In this document: one piece after another, positions 36,266 to 44,802 of the stretch
How the letters are laid out: every line of letters starts with the position of its first letter
Position numbering within the stretch: position 1 is the first letter of the stretch
DNA from: Parafilimonas terrae
GTDB taxonomy: Bacteria > Bacteroidota > Bacteroidia > Chitinophagales > Chitinophagaceae
Direction of reading: 5' to 3'
DNA: 64,000 nucleotides
Assembly: GCF_900115755.1 (NCBI RefSeq)
Contig: NZ_FOXQ01000004.1
Span: 124,001-188,000 of the forward strand
Translations under genes and position numbers: made by a program
Notes under the pieces: generated by a model
Seen by the model: the letters and a program-made list of their open reading frames with translations, nothing else
What the model was told of the DNA's origin: nothing
Databases searched by the model: none

Positions 36266-37396
36266 TCATTGCAGCAGCCATCTGTAAAAATCAGGAAATT
36301 CCTGCCGCCAGTATTTTTCATTATGCTGGCCTAAAAAAAAAATAACATCCTGCATCTCGCAACAGTTTTTCGCTTTAATAATGTTGTACATTTTCTGCAT
36401 GTCGCGAATCATGGAAGCGCTTTCCTTTTCACCGGCATATAAATAAATACGAAACTTTTTTTGCCATTTTACATTCGCAACATCATTATAAAGTTGCGGC
36501 GTTAACCAGAATGAAGGAGAAAAAACACCTGCACCGCCAAACACATCAGGATATTGCACCAATGCATATAAAGAAATCAACGCGCCCATGCTGCTGCCTG
36601 CAATAAATGTGTGCGGTGCATCCTTTTGTGTGCGATAATTTTTATCAATAAAAGGTTTTAATGTTGTTGCAATAAATTCAAGGTATTGCTTCCCCTCTCC
36701 TTTTCCATACTTCGTATCGTCATAAGGATTGTATTCATTCATACGTTTATCGCTGCTGTTATCAATGCCCACAACAATACATTCTTTACCACCTTTCTTT
36801 GCCATTGAATCAAGTGTTTCATCAATACCCCATTCACCGGCAAAAGCTGTTTGTTCGTTGAATAAATTTTGCCCATCCTGCATATACAATACAGGATAAG
36901 TATTTGTTTTTAATTTATTATACGATGGCGGAAGATAAATCCATATACGCCTGTAGCGGTTTAACTGCGGCATAAAAAAAGCAGTATCTATAACATGCAC
37001 ATTCGCTGAAGCCGTGTTAGGCTTAGGTTTTTCAGGCGCCGCATCTTTCCATCCTGCAATGATAATATTGATGGTTGTATCGCCCTTTACATTTGCCATC
37101 CGGTTATCAATATCGTCGCCTTTTGCAGTTGTTTCCACTTTATCCCAGCTTCCTCTTGTAAACTTAAATTCGTAATGCCCGGTATCAACATTCATTACAA
37201 TAACACGGCGGCTGCCGCCAAAAGGCTTAAGCTTCCATTTAATATCAGCAGGGTTCCAGTCATTAAAATTGCCTGCAATAAAAACTTCATCCTGCGGTTT
37301 TGTTGCAACAGAAGATACAACAATGCGTACCATGTATTGTGCTCTTAAATAACTGGTGCAGCAAGTGAAAACAACAACGCCAATCAAATACTTCAT
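36266..37396 (-). CDS. Secreted alpha/beta-hydrolase esterase with an N-terminal CBM48-like domain
   Basis: A signal peptide (1-19) is followed by an AMPK/CBM48-like domain (~22-112; VFIAGNFNDWNPADIKW and HYEFKFTRGSWDKVE) and a putative-esterase domain (PF00756 type, ~135-376). The nucleophile elbow is G267-S-S269-M-G271 (AGSSMGALISLYAL). GRSDMs of this architecture act on ester-linked polysaccharide substituents or siderophores; the substrate is unknown here. A catalytic His is expected in GQHNEKYW near the C-terminus. It stands alone, convergent with rnz. Confidence 0.86.
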   Translation of the reverse strand: MKYLIGVVVFTCCTSYLRAQYMVRIVVSSVATKPQDEVFIAGNFNDWNPADIKWKLKPFGGSRRVIVMNVDTGHYEFKFTRGSWDKVETTAKGDDIDNRMANVKGDTTINIIIAGWKDAAPEKPKPNTASANVHVIDTAFFMPQLNRYRRIWIYLPPSYNKLKTNTYPVLYMQDGQNLFNEQTAFAGEWGIDETLDSMAKKGGKECIVVGIDNSSDKRMNEYNPYDDTKYGKGEGKQYLEFIATTLKPFIDKNYRTQKDAPHTFIAGSSMGALISLYALVQYPDVFGGAGVFSPSFWLTPQLYNDVANVKWQKKFRIYLYAGEKESASMIRDMQKMYNIIKAKNCCEMQDVIFFLGQHNEKYWRQEFPDFYRWLLQ

Positions 37397-37463
37397 ACTA
37401 TCAAAATATATTTATAGAATGATATTAAACAAACAGCATATAAAATTTAAATACAATTAACAA

Positions 37464-39152
37464 CTACCGGCCACGTTTTGCCTGTTGTATCTTTAAGAAT
37501 GATTCAAATGCATTTAATGGGAAGCTGCTGAGATTTTGTGCAGCAGTTATACCAGCCTTTTGTGCAGCCAGCACGCCATATTTTGTATGCTGAAAAGCTT
37601 TTACAGAATGCGCATCAGGATTTATTGATATCAATACATTTTTTTGCGTGCAATAATCAAGATAGCGCCAATCCATATCAAGCCTTCGTGGGTTAGCATT
37701 TAATTCCACAACAACATTATGTACCGCACACGCATCAATAATTTGTTTATGATTAACGGGATAACCGGCGCGGCTCAACAATAATCTTCCCGTACAATGG
37801 CCAAGTATGGAAGTGAACGGGTTTTTAATAGCATTCAACAAACGCATCATGGCCTTTTCTTCATTCATTTTTAAATTGGAGTGAACGGATGCAATTACAA
37901 TATCAAATGAAGCAAGCACGTCATCATCGTAATCAAGACTGCCATCGCCCAATATATCGCTTTCAATACTTTTAAAAATTTTAAACGGCTTAAGCTTTTC
38001 ATTCAATTCATCTATCTCTGCATGTTGCGCCTTTAACCTTTCAGCCGTTAAACCATTCGCATACACTGCGGTTTTAGAGTGATCACTTATCACGAGGTAT
38101 TCAAGCCCTGACTTAATAGCGGCATTTGCCATTTCTTCAATAGTATTATTACCATCACTCCACTTGGAGTGGCTGTGAATAATAGCTTTAATATCTGTGG
38201 GCTGAATAATTGCAGGCAGGTTATTCGTTGCAGCTTTTTCAATAATAGTTACAGCCTCTCTTAAATAAGGCGGAACAAACTGAAGCCTGGCCTGTTCAAA
38301 AATTTCCTCTTCTGATGTATAAAAAAACGACTGACCGGTTAGCGCTTTTTTATTCCATTCTTCCAGGAAACCTTCACTGCAGGAAGTTTCAAACAAACGC
38401 TGAAAAATCTTTTCTTCTTCAGCATGATAAAAATACAGGAGTATATTTTCTTCCTTTCCCTGGAAAACAGAAGTTGCCGCATCAAGCTTTTCTGTTACAA
38501 AATTGTGTTGCAATAAATATTCCTGCAAAAGTGCCGCAGGCGCATTGGTAACCCATTCAAGCTTATCAATGGTTTCCATCTGCCTGCGAAAAATACCGGT
38601 GCTGAAAAACCTGTAACCGCTAAAATTATTTTTCAGTATGCCATCCAGTTCATCAGCCAGCTTTTCCACCTGTGCATACAAATAACTGCCGATATTATCC
38701 AGGAAATACTCAATGGCCTCCTGTATGCTTTTCTGTGTTTTCTCCCCAAAACCTTTGTAAAGCGTAAGCCTGTTTTCGTTGCAGGCATATAACAGTTCGC
38801 CAACCGTTTCTATGCCCATTTCTTTCCATATAACCGTTACCTTTTTAGGGCCAATACCTTTAATATTCATCATTTGCAATACGCCGGGCGGCGTTTTTTC
38901 TATCAGCCTGGTTAAATCGGTTATTTCACCTGTCTCCAGTATTTCAACTATTTTTTTAGCCGCCGAATCACCAATACCTTTTATGGTTGCATACTTTTCA
39001 GCAGGAATTTCAGCAAGCTGCTGCGGCAGCTTATCAATTGTAAAAGCAGCAGCACTGTATGCTTTTGCTTTAAAACTATTGCCGCCATGCACATCGGTTA
39101 ATTTAGCAAGCAGCGAAAACTGGTCAGCAATAAAAGAGTTATCTGCAGTCAT
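37464..39152 (-). CDS. polX: PolX-like protein: helix-hairpin-helix and PHP domains, polymerase site degenerate
   Basis: At 562 residues it has the family-X layout: 8-kDa-like and helix-hairpin-helix region (1-150; TIKGIGDSAAKKIVEI and NIKGIGPKKVTVIW), a palm/thumb region (150-315) and a C-terminal PHP phosphoesterase (320-562). The PHP metal ligands are present (H326, H328, D357-H358, ASVHS, LGHCTGRLL, NPDAHS). The palm motif should read GS-x-RR...D-x-D but reads STGIFRRQMETIDKLEW (184-200), losing the GS and both Asp. It is probably an exonuclease/phosphoesterase without polymerase activity. Confidence 0.87.
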   Translation of the reverse strand: MTADNSFIADQFSLLAKLTDVHGGNSFKAKAYSAAAFTIDKLPQQLAEIPAEKYATIKGIGDSAAKKIVEILETGEITDLTRLIEKTPPGVLQMMNIKGIGPKKVTVIWKEMGIETVGELLYACNENRLTLYKGFGEKTQKSIQEAIEYFLDNIGSYLYAQVEKLADELDGILKNNFSGYRFFSTGIFRRQMETIDKLEWVTNAPAALLQEYLLQHNFVTEKLDAATSVFQGKEENILLYFYHAEEEKIFQRLFETSCSEGFLEEWNKKALTGQSFFYTSEEEIFEQARLQFVPPYLREAVTIIEKAATNNLPAIIQPTDIKAIIHSHSKWSDGNNTIEEMANAAIKSGLEYLVISDHSKTAVYANGLTAERLKAQHAEIDELNEKLKPFKIFKSIESDILGDGSLDYDDDVLASFDIVIASVHSNLKMNEEKAMMRLLNAIKNPFTSILGHCTGRLLLSRAGYPVNHKQIIDACAVHNVVVELNANPRRLDMDWRYLDYCTQKNVLISINPDAHSVKAFQHTKYGVLAAQKAGITAAQNLSSFPLNAFESFLKIQQAKRGR

Positions 39153-39224
39153 TATTTACCTGATATAATATTAGTATATAAAACCGGCAGGAAGATAGTA
39201 ATAATGCGCATAATGCCTGCGCAT

Positions 39225-39252
39225 AAAAAAAGGCGGCAATGTGCTGCCGCCT
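39225..39252 (-). terminator. Rho-independent terminator after the small exported protein
   Basis: On the minus strand AAGGCGGCA-N6-TGCCGCCTT forms a 9-bp hairpin followed by a run of seven T residues. It lies 26 bases after the stop of the 39278-39715 gene. Confidence 0.9.
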
Positions 39253-39277
39253 TACGATTAAAACATACATCAACTGC

Positions 39278-39715
39278 TTAAATCTGTATGTTCAAGTTCC
39301 CCGATTGCTGTCCCCTGCCTATGGTTGTATAATTCCATGAATTTAAAATATTGCCTTGTGTATTATAGATAACCTTATAATATACTTCAAGCGTTTCCCT
39401 TTTATCATTCACATTGGGAATGGAAATCTGCTGCATCATAGGGTTGCCTGATGTGGGAAAATCTTTCAGTTCGGTTGGCTGAAATGTATGCTGCCAAACT
39501 GTATCCCTTTTATTGTGTTTAACCCTTAACACAGTTACTTCAAGCGTGGCTGTGGTGTTTTTATAAACAGGCGCCACATAGCTGGATGTTTTATACACTT
39601 CCACATTAATACTTTTACTTACTGTTTTTGCTTCCATTATATTTTTGGAAGTAAAGAAACCGATGATGCTTAAAAAGCTGAGAGCGGTTGCTGTGATGAT
39701 TAATTTCGTTGTCAT
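39278..39715 (-). CDS. Small exported protein of unknown function
   Basis: A 145-residue protein with an N-terminal hydrophobic segment (TTKLIITATALSFLSIIGFF) that could be a signal peptide or anchor. It is followed by a ~110-residue beta-rich region (ATLEVTVLRVKHNKRDTVWQHTF ... RETLEVYYKVIYNTQGNIL). I recognise no family. Its own terminator and a 509-base upstream gap suggest that it is transcribed alone. Confidence 0.62.
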   Translation of the reverse strand: MTTKLIITATALSFLSIIGFFTSKNIMEAKTVSKSINVEVYKTSSYVAPVYKNTTATLEVTVLRVKHNKRDTVWQHTFQPTELKDFPTSGNPMMQQISIPNVNDKRETLEVYYKVIYNTQGNILNSWNYTTIGRGQQSGNLNIQI

Positions 39716-40224
39716 ATATAGTTCGTTTTTTGTTTTTTTAAAATTGGTTATGCCAGAATATTTTCAAAGCGAGTACCACAAGGCTTTTTGCAAGCGAAAT
39801 GGTAAAAAATCACAATTGAGCGGTTTTATAAAATGATGAATGGCTGAAAATAAAATCAAGGCAACCCATCACTGTACGGAAGCGTACAACAATTGAACGG
39901 AAATACAATTACTTTAAAGTGAAAACCCATGCGTATTGCAGCGAAACATAAGAACAGGCTGCAGGTTGTTTTAATTTCCGGGATATATTTTAATTGTTTG
40001 CAACGGTTTATCGCATTAGGTTGTCAGGAGTTTGCAGGAATGTTTTTCCTTTTATGAAAATTCACCCGGAAGTTCCTCTTCGGCCGTTGCTAACCTGGTT
40101 TTTATAGAACTTCACATAGTATTTCAGCTTTAGGTACTTTTCTTAGCCAGATAAATTGCTGTAATAACGTTATGCAGTATAAATTTGGCCGTCTCCGTTT
40201 ATTTATTATCCAAGCTTGTTTAGC
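39716..40224. other. Gene-free intergenic region with an inverted repeat
   Basis: No convincing gene in 509 bases. It contains a perfect inverted repeat TGTACG-GAAG-CGTACA at 39873-39888, followed by ACAATTGAACGG. This recalls the GTGTTC...GAACAC repeat upstream of the FtsX permease. The Nudix promoter lies at its right end. Confidence 0.5.
40156..40187 (+). promoter_or_regulatory. Bacteroidota promoter upstream of the Nudix gene
   Basis: TTG at 40156-40158, a 21-base spacer, and TAAATTTG (TAnnTTTG) at 40180-40187. The ATG at 40225 is 37 bases downstream, giving an ordinary short leader. Confidence 0.55.
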
Positions 40225-40779
40225 ATGAACGTATACAAAAACCCATGGAAGATTACAGGTAAAAAAGATATTTACGATAATCCGTGGATAAGCCTTACAG
40301 AATACCAGGTTATCAATCCCTCAGGCGGTAATGGCATTTATGGCAAGGTTCATTTTAAAAACCAGGCCATTGGCATTGTGCCTTTGGATGATGATTTGAG
40401 CACCTACCTTGTTGGCCAATACCGCTTTACCATCGATGAATATAGCTGGGAAATACCCGAAGGCGGCGGGCTGAATGAAGACCCGCTTATTGCCGCACAA
40501 AGGGAACTGCTGGAAGAAACGGGCTTAAAAGCTGAACGCTGGCAAAAAATAAGCGAAATGTATTTAAGCAATTCAGTTACAGATGAATACTGTATTATTT
40601 TTATTGCAAGAGGCCTTACGCAGCATAAAGCCATGCCTGATGAAACAGAACAACTGATCATAAAAAAACTTCCATTTGAGGAAGCTTATAATATGGTGAT
40701 GGAAGGAAAAATCAAGGACGTAGTTACCGTATCCGCAATATTGAAAACGAGGATATTACTGCTGGAAAATAAAATATAA
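40225..40779 (+). CDS. Nudix hydrolase (ADP-ribose pyrophosphatase-like)
   Basis: From the ATG at 40225 the protein has 184 residues. A canonical Nudix box is present at about residues 79-101 (GGGLNEDPLIAAQRELLEET plus G). The N-terminal KDIYDNPWISLTEYQVINPSG and VGQYRFTIDEYSWEIPEGG fit the ADP-ribose/GDP-mannose pyrophosphatase group. The exact substrate is not predictable. The 21-bp minisatellite begins 21 bases after its stop. Confidence 0.88.
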   Translation: MNVYKNPWKITGKKDIYDNPWISLTEYQVINPSGGNGIYGKVHFKNQAIGIVPLDDDLSTYLVGQYRFTIDEYSWEIPEGGGLNEDPLIAAQRELLEETGLKAERWQKISEMYLSNSVTDEYCIIFIARGLTQHKAMPDETEQLIIKKLPFEEAYNMVMEGKIKDVVTVSAILKTRILLLENKI

Positions 40780-40800
40780 GCCCCGGAAACAACGGAAACG

Positions 40801-41200
40801 CATCTGAGAATTACGAAATGCCATCTGGGAATTGCGGAATGACATCTGAGAACTGCGAAATGACATCTGGGAATCGCGGAATGTCATCTGAGAGTTACGG
40901 AATGCCATCTGAGAGTTGCGAAATGACATCTGAGAATAACGGAATGTCATCTGAGAATGACGGAATGCCATCTGAGAGTTACGGAATGGCATCTGAGAAC
41001 TGCGAAATGCTATCTGGGGAAGTGCAGAATGCTATCTGAGAGTTACGGAATGCCATCTAAGAATAACGGAATGTCATCTGAGAATGACGGAATGCCATCT
41101 GGGAGTTTCGGAATGGCATCTGAGAATTACGGAATACCACCTGAGAGTTTGGAAATACGATCTCTATGTTTCGGAATAACATCTCATTGTTTGTAAATTT
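40801..41200. repeat. Minisatellite: 19 tandem 21-bp units
   Basis: Units of the form CATCTGAGAATTACGGAATGN run without spacers from 40801 to 41200. Eighteen are 21 bases long and one (41011-41032) is 22. The last three units are decayed. Positions for CATCTG, GA and CGGAATG are conserved, while the middle dinucleotides and the final base vary. Units 7-9 and 13-15 are nearly the same trio, pointing to block duplication. Frames are open on both strands as 7-residue repeats, but the 22-base unit shifts the frame, so I treat it as non-coding. Confidence 0.93.
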
Positions 41201-41345
41201 TCATTGGGGGAGACATATAATATAATATGATGGCGGGAGAAAAGTTAAAGGATACGATTACTATTGCCGCAATACAGCCAACAAAAATTTTGCTTATGGA
41301 GCATAAGGTATAGGTTTTTATGTAACTTCCTGTAAAAGTAACTTT

Positions 41346-42884
41346 ATGAAAACCACCTTTACATTTATCTGTTTTTATGCAGCCCTTCTTTGTTATGTAA
41401 ACTCATCTGCCCAGCAGGCTACTTTTCAGAAGAGTTATGCGTTTGAAAAAGATCATCATGTTGAGCAATTCTTGCAATTACCCGGCAAGGGCAGTTTAAT
41501 GATTGGCTGGCAACCCGTTGTATGCAGAGGCGGGTCAAATTGCAAGCCTTATATTTTTTGTTTAAGATTTGATGAGCGTGGCAATGCAATATGGTCTAAA
41601 AATTATTATACTAACATTTCTTTTTCAAGTCCGAAAGCAACAATAACTGCTGATGGAGGTTTTCTTTTTTTGGGGAAATTATATGATAAAACAAAATTAG
41701 AATATAAAGGAGCCTTGCTGGTAAAATGTAATAAAAACGGAAACGTTATCTGGTCGAAGCAAATAAGTTCAAAAAATTATTCTGCGTTATCTCCACAATT
41801 AATTTACGAGAACAAGAAAAAAGAAATATTAATATTATATACAGTAGCTAATGACATGTACTATTCTGAGCTTTTTCAAATTTTAAAATTAGATAAAAAC
41901 GGGAATTTGCTATGGTTCAAGACTATTGATACAAAACCATCCTATTCTGTTGATATTTATACAGCTAATAGTATTATCCAAATAGGTAACGAAATTTTTA
42001 TTGGAGGAAATATTAATTGTCAGCCATGTGAAGGCATAGTTACTGCCAATATTATTCATTTAAGCAGTAATGATGGCAGTGTTATTAGTTTTAAAGAATT
42101 AAGGGCACGTCCATTAAATTATAATAATAACACTAATATAATAGATTTTTTTATCGCTGATAATAAGCTATTAGCTTTTGGAGGATTTGGCATTGAAAAT
42201 AGGTATAATTGGTTTGTTTATCCTATAAATGATAGTACAACTTCAGAATCAGCAGCATTAATAAAACCTGATTTATTTGCATTACAGCGTTATTTGAAGG
42301 CGCACAAAATCTTGCTGCCATTACAATTTGCTTCTTCCGCTTATTTTAAAAAAGATTTAAGTTTAGTTGAGTTTTATACTTATGATCAATCGGAGAAAAT
42401 CAATCTTAATCAATACGATTCATTAGGAAGGATTTGCCCTGAATTTTCAATTCCAAAAATTCACCTTTCAATGCCTGACAAGAAATTTTCATTGAATACA
42501 AAAGTTTATTCGATTATTTCTGACAGTGTTTATATAAGCAATGGAGTTGTTCATGATTCTTCCTTTACCTTAATGCAAACTTCAATTTGTGAAGATTCAG
42601 CAAATATCCAAAGCAATTCAAAAGAAAAAATAAGTAATGTAAACACTGATAAAAATACAAGTACGGTCTTCCCAAACCCTGTAGAGAATGTGTTATATGT
42701 TCAACATTTAAAAAGCGGAAAAAATATACTTACAGTAATAAATTCAATTGGCGTCGTGCTTAACAGAACAACTACGTATAATCAAAATGAAAAAATAATG
42801 GTAGGGCATTTACCGGGCGGCGTCTATTACCTTAACATCCGGGGTGATAAACAAAACACAACTTACCGCTTTATTAAGCAGTAA
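41346..42884 (+). CDS. Secreted protein with a T9SS type A C-terminal sorting domain
   Basis: A 512-residue protein with a signal peptide (1-22, YVNSSAQQ) and a long beta-propeller-like body with repeated GN-x-x-W units (DERGNAIWSKNYY, NKNGNVIWSKQI, DKNGNLLWFKTI). The C-terminal ~75 residues are a T9SS sorting domain (STVFPNPVENVLYVQ ... GVVLNRTT ... HLPGGVYYLNI). It should be exported by the type IX system and attached to or released from the surface. The ligand is unknown. The gene is AT-richer than its neighbours. Its stop overlaps the convergent thiolase gene by 11 bases. Confidence 0.88.
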   Translation: MKTTFTFICFYAALLCYVNSSAQQATFQKSYAFEKDHHVEQFLQLPGKGSLMIGWQPVVCRGGSNCKPYIFCLRFDERGNAIWSKNYYTNISFSSPKATITADGGFLFLGKLYDKTKLEYKGALLVKCNKNGNVIWSKQISSKNYSALSPQLIYENKKKEILILYTVANDMYYSELFQILKLDKNGNLLWFKTIDTKPSYSVDIYTANSIIQIGNEIFIGGNINCQPCEGIVTANIIHLSSNDGSVISFKELRARPLNYNNNTNIIDFFIADNKLLAFGGFGIENRYNWFVYPINDSTTSESAALIKPDLFALQRYLKAHKILLPLQFASSAYFKKDLSLVEFYTYDQSEKINLNQYDSLGRICPEFSIPKIHLSMPDKKFSLNTKVYSIISDSVYISNGVVHDSSFTLMQTSICEDSANIQSNSKEKISNVNTDKNTSTVFPNPVENVLYVQHLKSGKNILTVINSIGVVLNRTTTYNQNEKIMVGHLPGGVYYLNIRGDKQNTTYRFIKQ

Positions 42885-44064
42885 CTTTCTCAATCACCAT
42901 GGCACTCGCGCCGCCGCCGCCGTTACAGATACCGGCAGCGCCAAACTTTGCATTGTTTCGTTTCAGCACGTTAATCAGCGTAACTATTATCCTGGCGCCA
43001 CTGCATCCCAGCGGGTGGCCTATCGACACAGCCCCGCCGTTTACATTAACTTTCGCTGCATCCAAACCCATTTTCTGAATATTGGCAATGCCCACCACTG
43101 AGAAAGCCTCATTCAGTTCAAAGTAGTTAATATCGGTTAGCTTTAAACCCGCTTTTTCAACCGCTTTTGGCAAAGCCAGCGAGGGCGTGGTGGTAAACCA
43201 TTCCGGCGCCTGCTCGGCATCGGCATAACTTCTTATAATGGCTATCGGTTTTATATTTAATGATTCGGCCTTTTCTTTACTCATTAATACAAGCGCCGCA
43301 GCGCCATCGTTCATAGTGCTGGCATTGGCCGCGGTTACCGTACCTTCTTTTTGAAAGGCGGGTTTCAGCTCGGGTATCTTTTCAAACTTTACATTAAATG
43401 GCTCTTCATCTTTTGCAAATTGCAAAGGCTCGCCCTTGCGCTGCGGAATTTCAACCGGCACCACTTCATTGTCAAACCTGCCTTCATTCCAGGCCTGCTG
43501 GCTGCGCTTGTAGCTTTCAATGGCAAAAGCATCCTGGTCGTTCCGGCTTATATTACATTCCTTCGCGCAAAGCTCTGCCGCATTGCCCATTGCGTAGTTA
43601 TTATACACATCGGTAAGGCCATCTTTGGCAAGGCCATCAACCAAACTCACATTCCCATATTTATTGCCCCAGCGCATGTTAGGAGAATAATAAGGCACAT
43701 TGCTCATGCTCTCCATGCCGCCGGCAACAATTATATCCGCATCACCGAGCATAATACTTTGGGCAGCCTGCGCAATGGCTTTCATGCCGCTGGCGCAAAC
43801 TTTATTTACGGTGGTGGCCACCACATTTGCAGGCAAACCGGCAAACATAGAAGCCTGCCGGGCGGGCGCCTGGCCGAGATTGGCCTGAAGCACACAGCCC
43901 ATTAAAACTTCCTGTACATCTGCGGGTTTTATACCGGCTTTTTCAACCGCGGCTTTTATGGCGACTGCGCCTAACTGCGTTGCTGAAAAATCTTTTAAAG
44001 CGCCGCCAAAGCTGCCAATGGGCGTTCTCACCGCCGATACTATATAAACCGTTTTATTGCTCAT
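42874..44064 (-). CDS. Acetyl-CoA C-acetyltransferase (thiolase)
   Basis: A 396-residue thiolase: acyl-accepting C90 in TTVNKVCASGMKAI, the general base His in GGAVSIGHPLGCSGARI, and the second catalytic Cys in AAGICNGGGGASAM. It condenses or cleaves acetoacetyl-CoA and could act with the ScoAB CoA-transferase encoded at 23938-25380, though it is not linked. The length and motifs suit the biosynthetic or short-chain branch (AtoB/PhaA-like). Confidence 0.94.
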   Translation of the reverse strand: MSNKTVYIVSAVRTPIGSFGGALKDFSATQLGAVAIKAAVEKAGIKPADVQEVLMGCVLQANLGQAPARQASMFAGLPANVVATTVNKVCASGMKAIAQAAQSIMLGDADIIVAGGMESMSNVPYYSPNMRWGNKYGNVSLVDGLAKDGLTDVYNNYAMGNAAELCAKECNISRNDQDAFAIESYKRSQQAWNEGRFDNEVVPVEIPQRKGEPLQFAKDEEPFNVKFEKIPELKPAFQKEGTVTAANASTMNDGAAALVLMSKEKAESLNIKPIAIIRSYADAEQAPEWFTTTPSLALPKAVEKAGLKLTDINYFELNEAFSVVGIANIQKMGLDAAKVNVNGGAVSIGHPLGCSGARIIVTLINVLKRNNAKFGAAGICNGGGGASAMVIEKVTA

Positions 44065-44160
44065 GCTATGTAGTTTAAAAATGCTAAGATAACGATTGTT
44101 AGTTTTATGGAGAGAGAGGGGTCGCCGATTTTACTATTCAATGAGGTTGATTTAAGGAAA

Positions 44161-44340
44161 TATTCAATACGCAATGTTCAATTATAAACCGCTGCGAATT
44201 GAGCATTGATTATTGATTATTGAATATTGATTATTTACAATTTAAATTACTCTTAAGTGAACGACGCTGGCAATTCCAAATTCCCAATTCCCAATTCCCA
44301 ATCCTTAACCACTCAACGTACCAACTAATCAATCAATCAG
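44161..44340. repeat. Cluster of short repeats upstream of the thiolase gene
   Basis: Contains TTCAATACGCAATGTTCAATT (44163-44183, shared with 23913 and 49181), then TGATTATTGATTATTGAATATTGATTATT, then three repeats of CCCAATT and runs of CAATCAAT. No gene is visible between the thiolase start and the DUF4440-like gene. Confidence 0.6.
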
Positions 44341-44342
44341 CC

Positions 44343-44768
44343 TCAGCTTGAATGATCCGCAATAATCAGCCATTCCCCGTTTATTTTCCTGAACAGTAAA
44401 GTGAAATAGCCGCCCACATCGCCAATGCTTCTCTTCAAATGCCATTGGCCAAGCACAAAATAATATTCGGGCGATAAAGGCTTTAACTGCAGCAGGTTGA
44501 AAGAAAGCTTGCCCATTGCCGCCGCATCGGGATAGGCCTTTTTGTATCGGTCCAGCGTTGTTTGCCAGCCATACGTTGGCGGGTTGCTCACAAACAATAA
44601 GCTATCATTCTTCCAGTAGGTTTGCATAAAGGCATCCACATCGCCGCGGTTCCAGGCTTCTGTTTGCTTATCCATTACCTTACGTATGGCTGCTTCATCG
44701 GCAGAAGTTTGGGCCTGGCAAAAACTGCATACTACAATCAGGGAGCAGGCAATAATTATTCTTTTCAT
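44343..44768 (-). CDS. Secreted DUF4440/SnoaL-like (NTF2-fold) protein
   Basis: A signal peptide (1-19, SFCQAQ) followed by a ~120-residue NTF2-like domain with DEAAIRKVMDKQTEAWNRGDVDAFMQTYW, GRSDM-less but with the family's usual WHLKRSIGDVGGYFTLLFRKINGEWLIIADHSS ending. Such domains bind small molecules or act as isomerases; nothing here tells which. It lies 34 bases after the T9SS type B gene in the same direction. Confidence 0.8.
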   Translation of the reverse strand: MKRIIIACSLIVVCSFCQAQTSADEAAIRKVMDKQTEAWNRGDVDAFMQTYWKNDSLLFVSNPPTYGWQTTLDRYKKAYPDAAAMGKLSFNLLQLKPLSPEYYFVLGQWHLKRSIGDVGGYFTLLFRKINGEWLIIADHSS

Positions 44769-44802
44769 ATTTGATATGTTTAAAAGAAAAGTGTTTGACC
44801 GG

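Noticed and set aside
40818-41196. Repeat proteins encoded on either strand of the minisatellite
   Set aside because: The frames exist only because 21 is a multiple of three. A 22-base unit breaks them, and there is no start signal or known domain.
40801-41200. CRISPR array
   Set aside because: Units follow each other without spacers and the period is 21 bases; no cas gene is near.
41227-41313. 28-residue open frame upstream of the T9SS-A gene
   Set aside because: Too short, no binding-site or family evidence; may belong to the leader of the next gene.
43351-43905. 184-residue open frame antisense to the thiolase gene
   Set aside because: Shadow of the conserved thiolase coding sequence; composition not protein-like.
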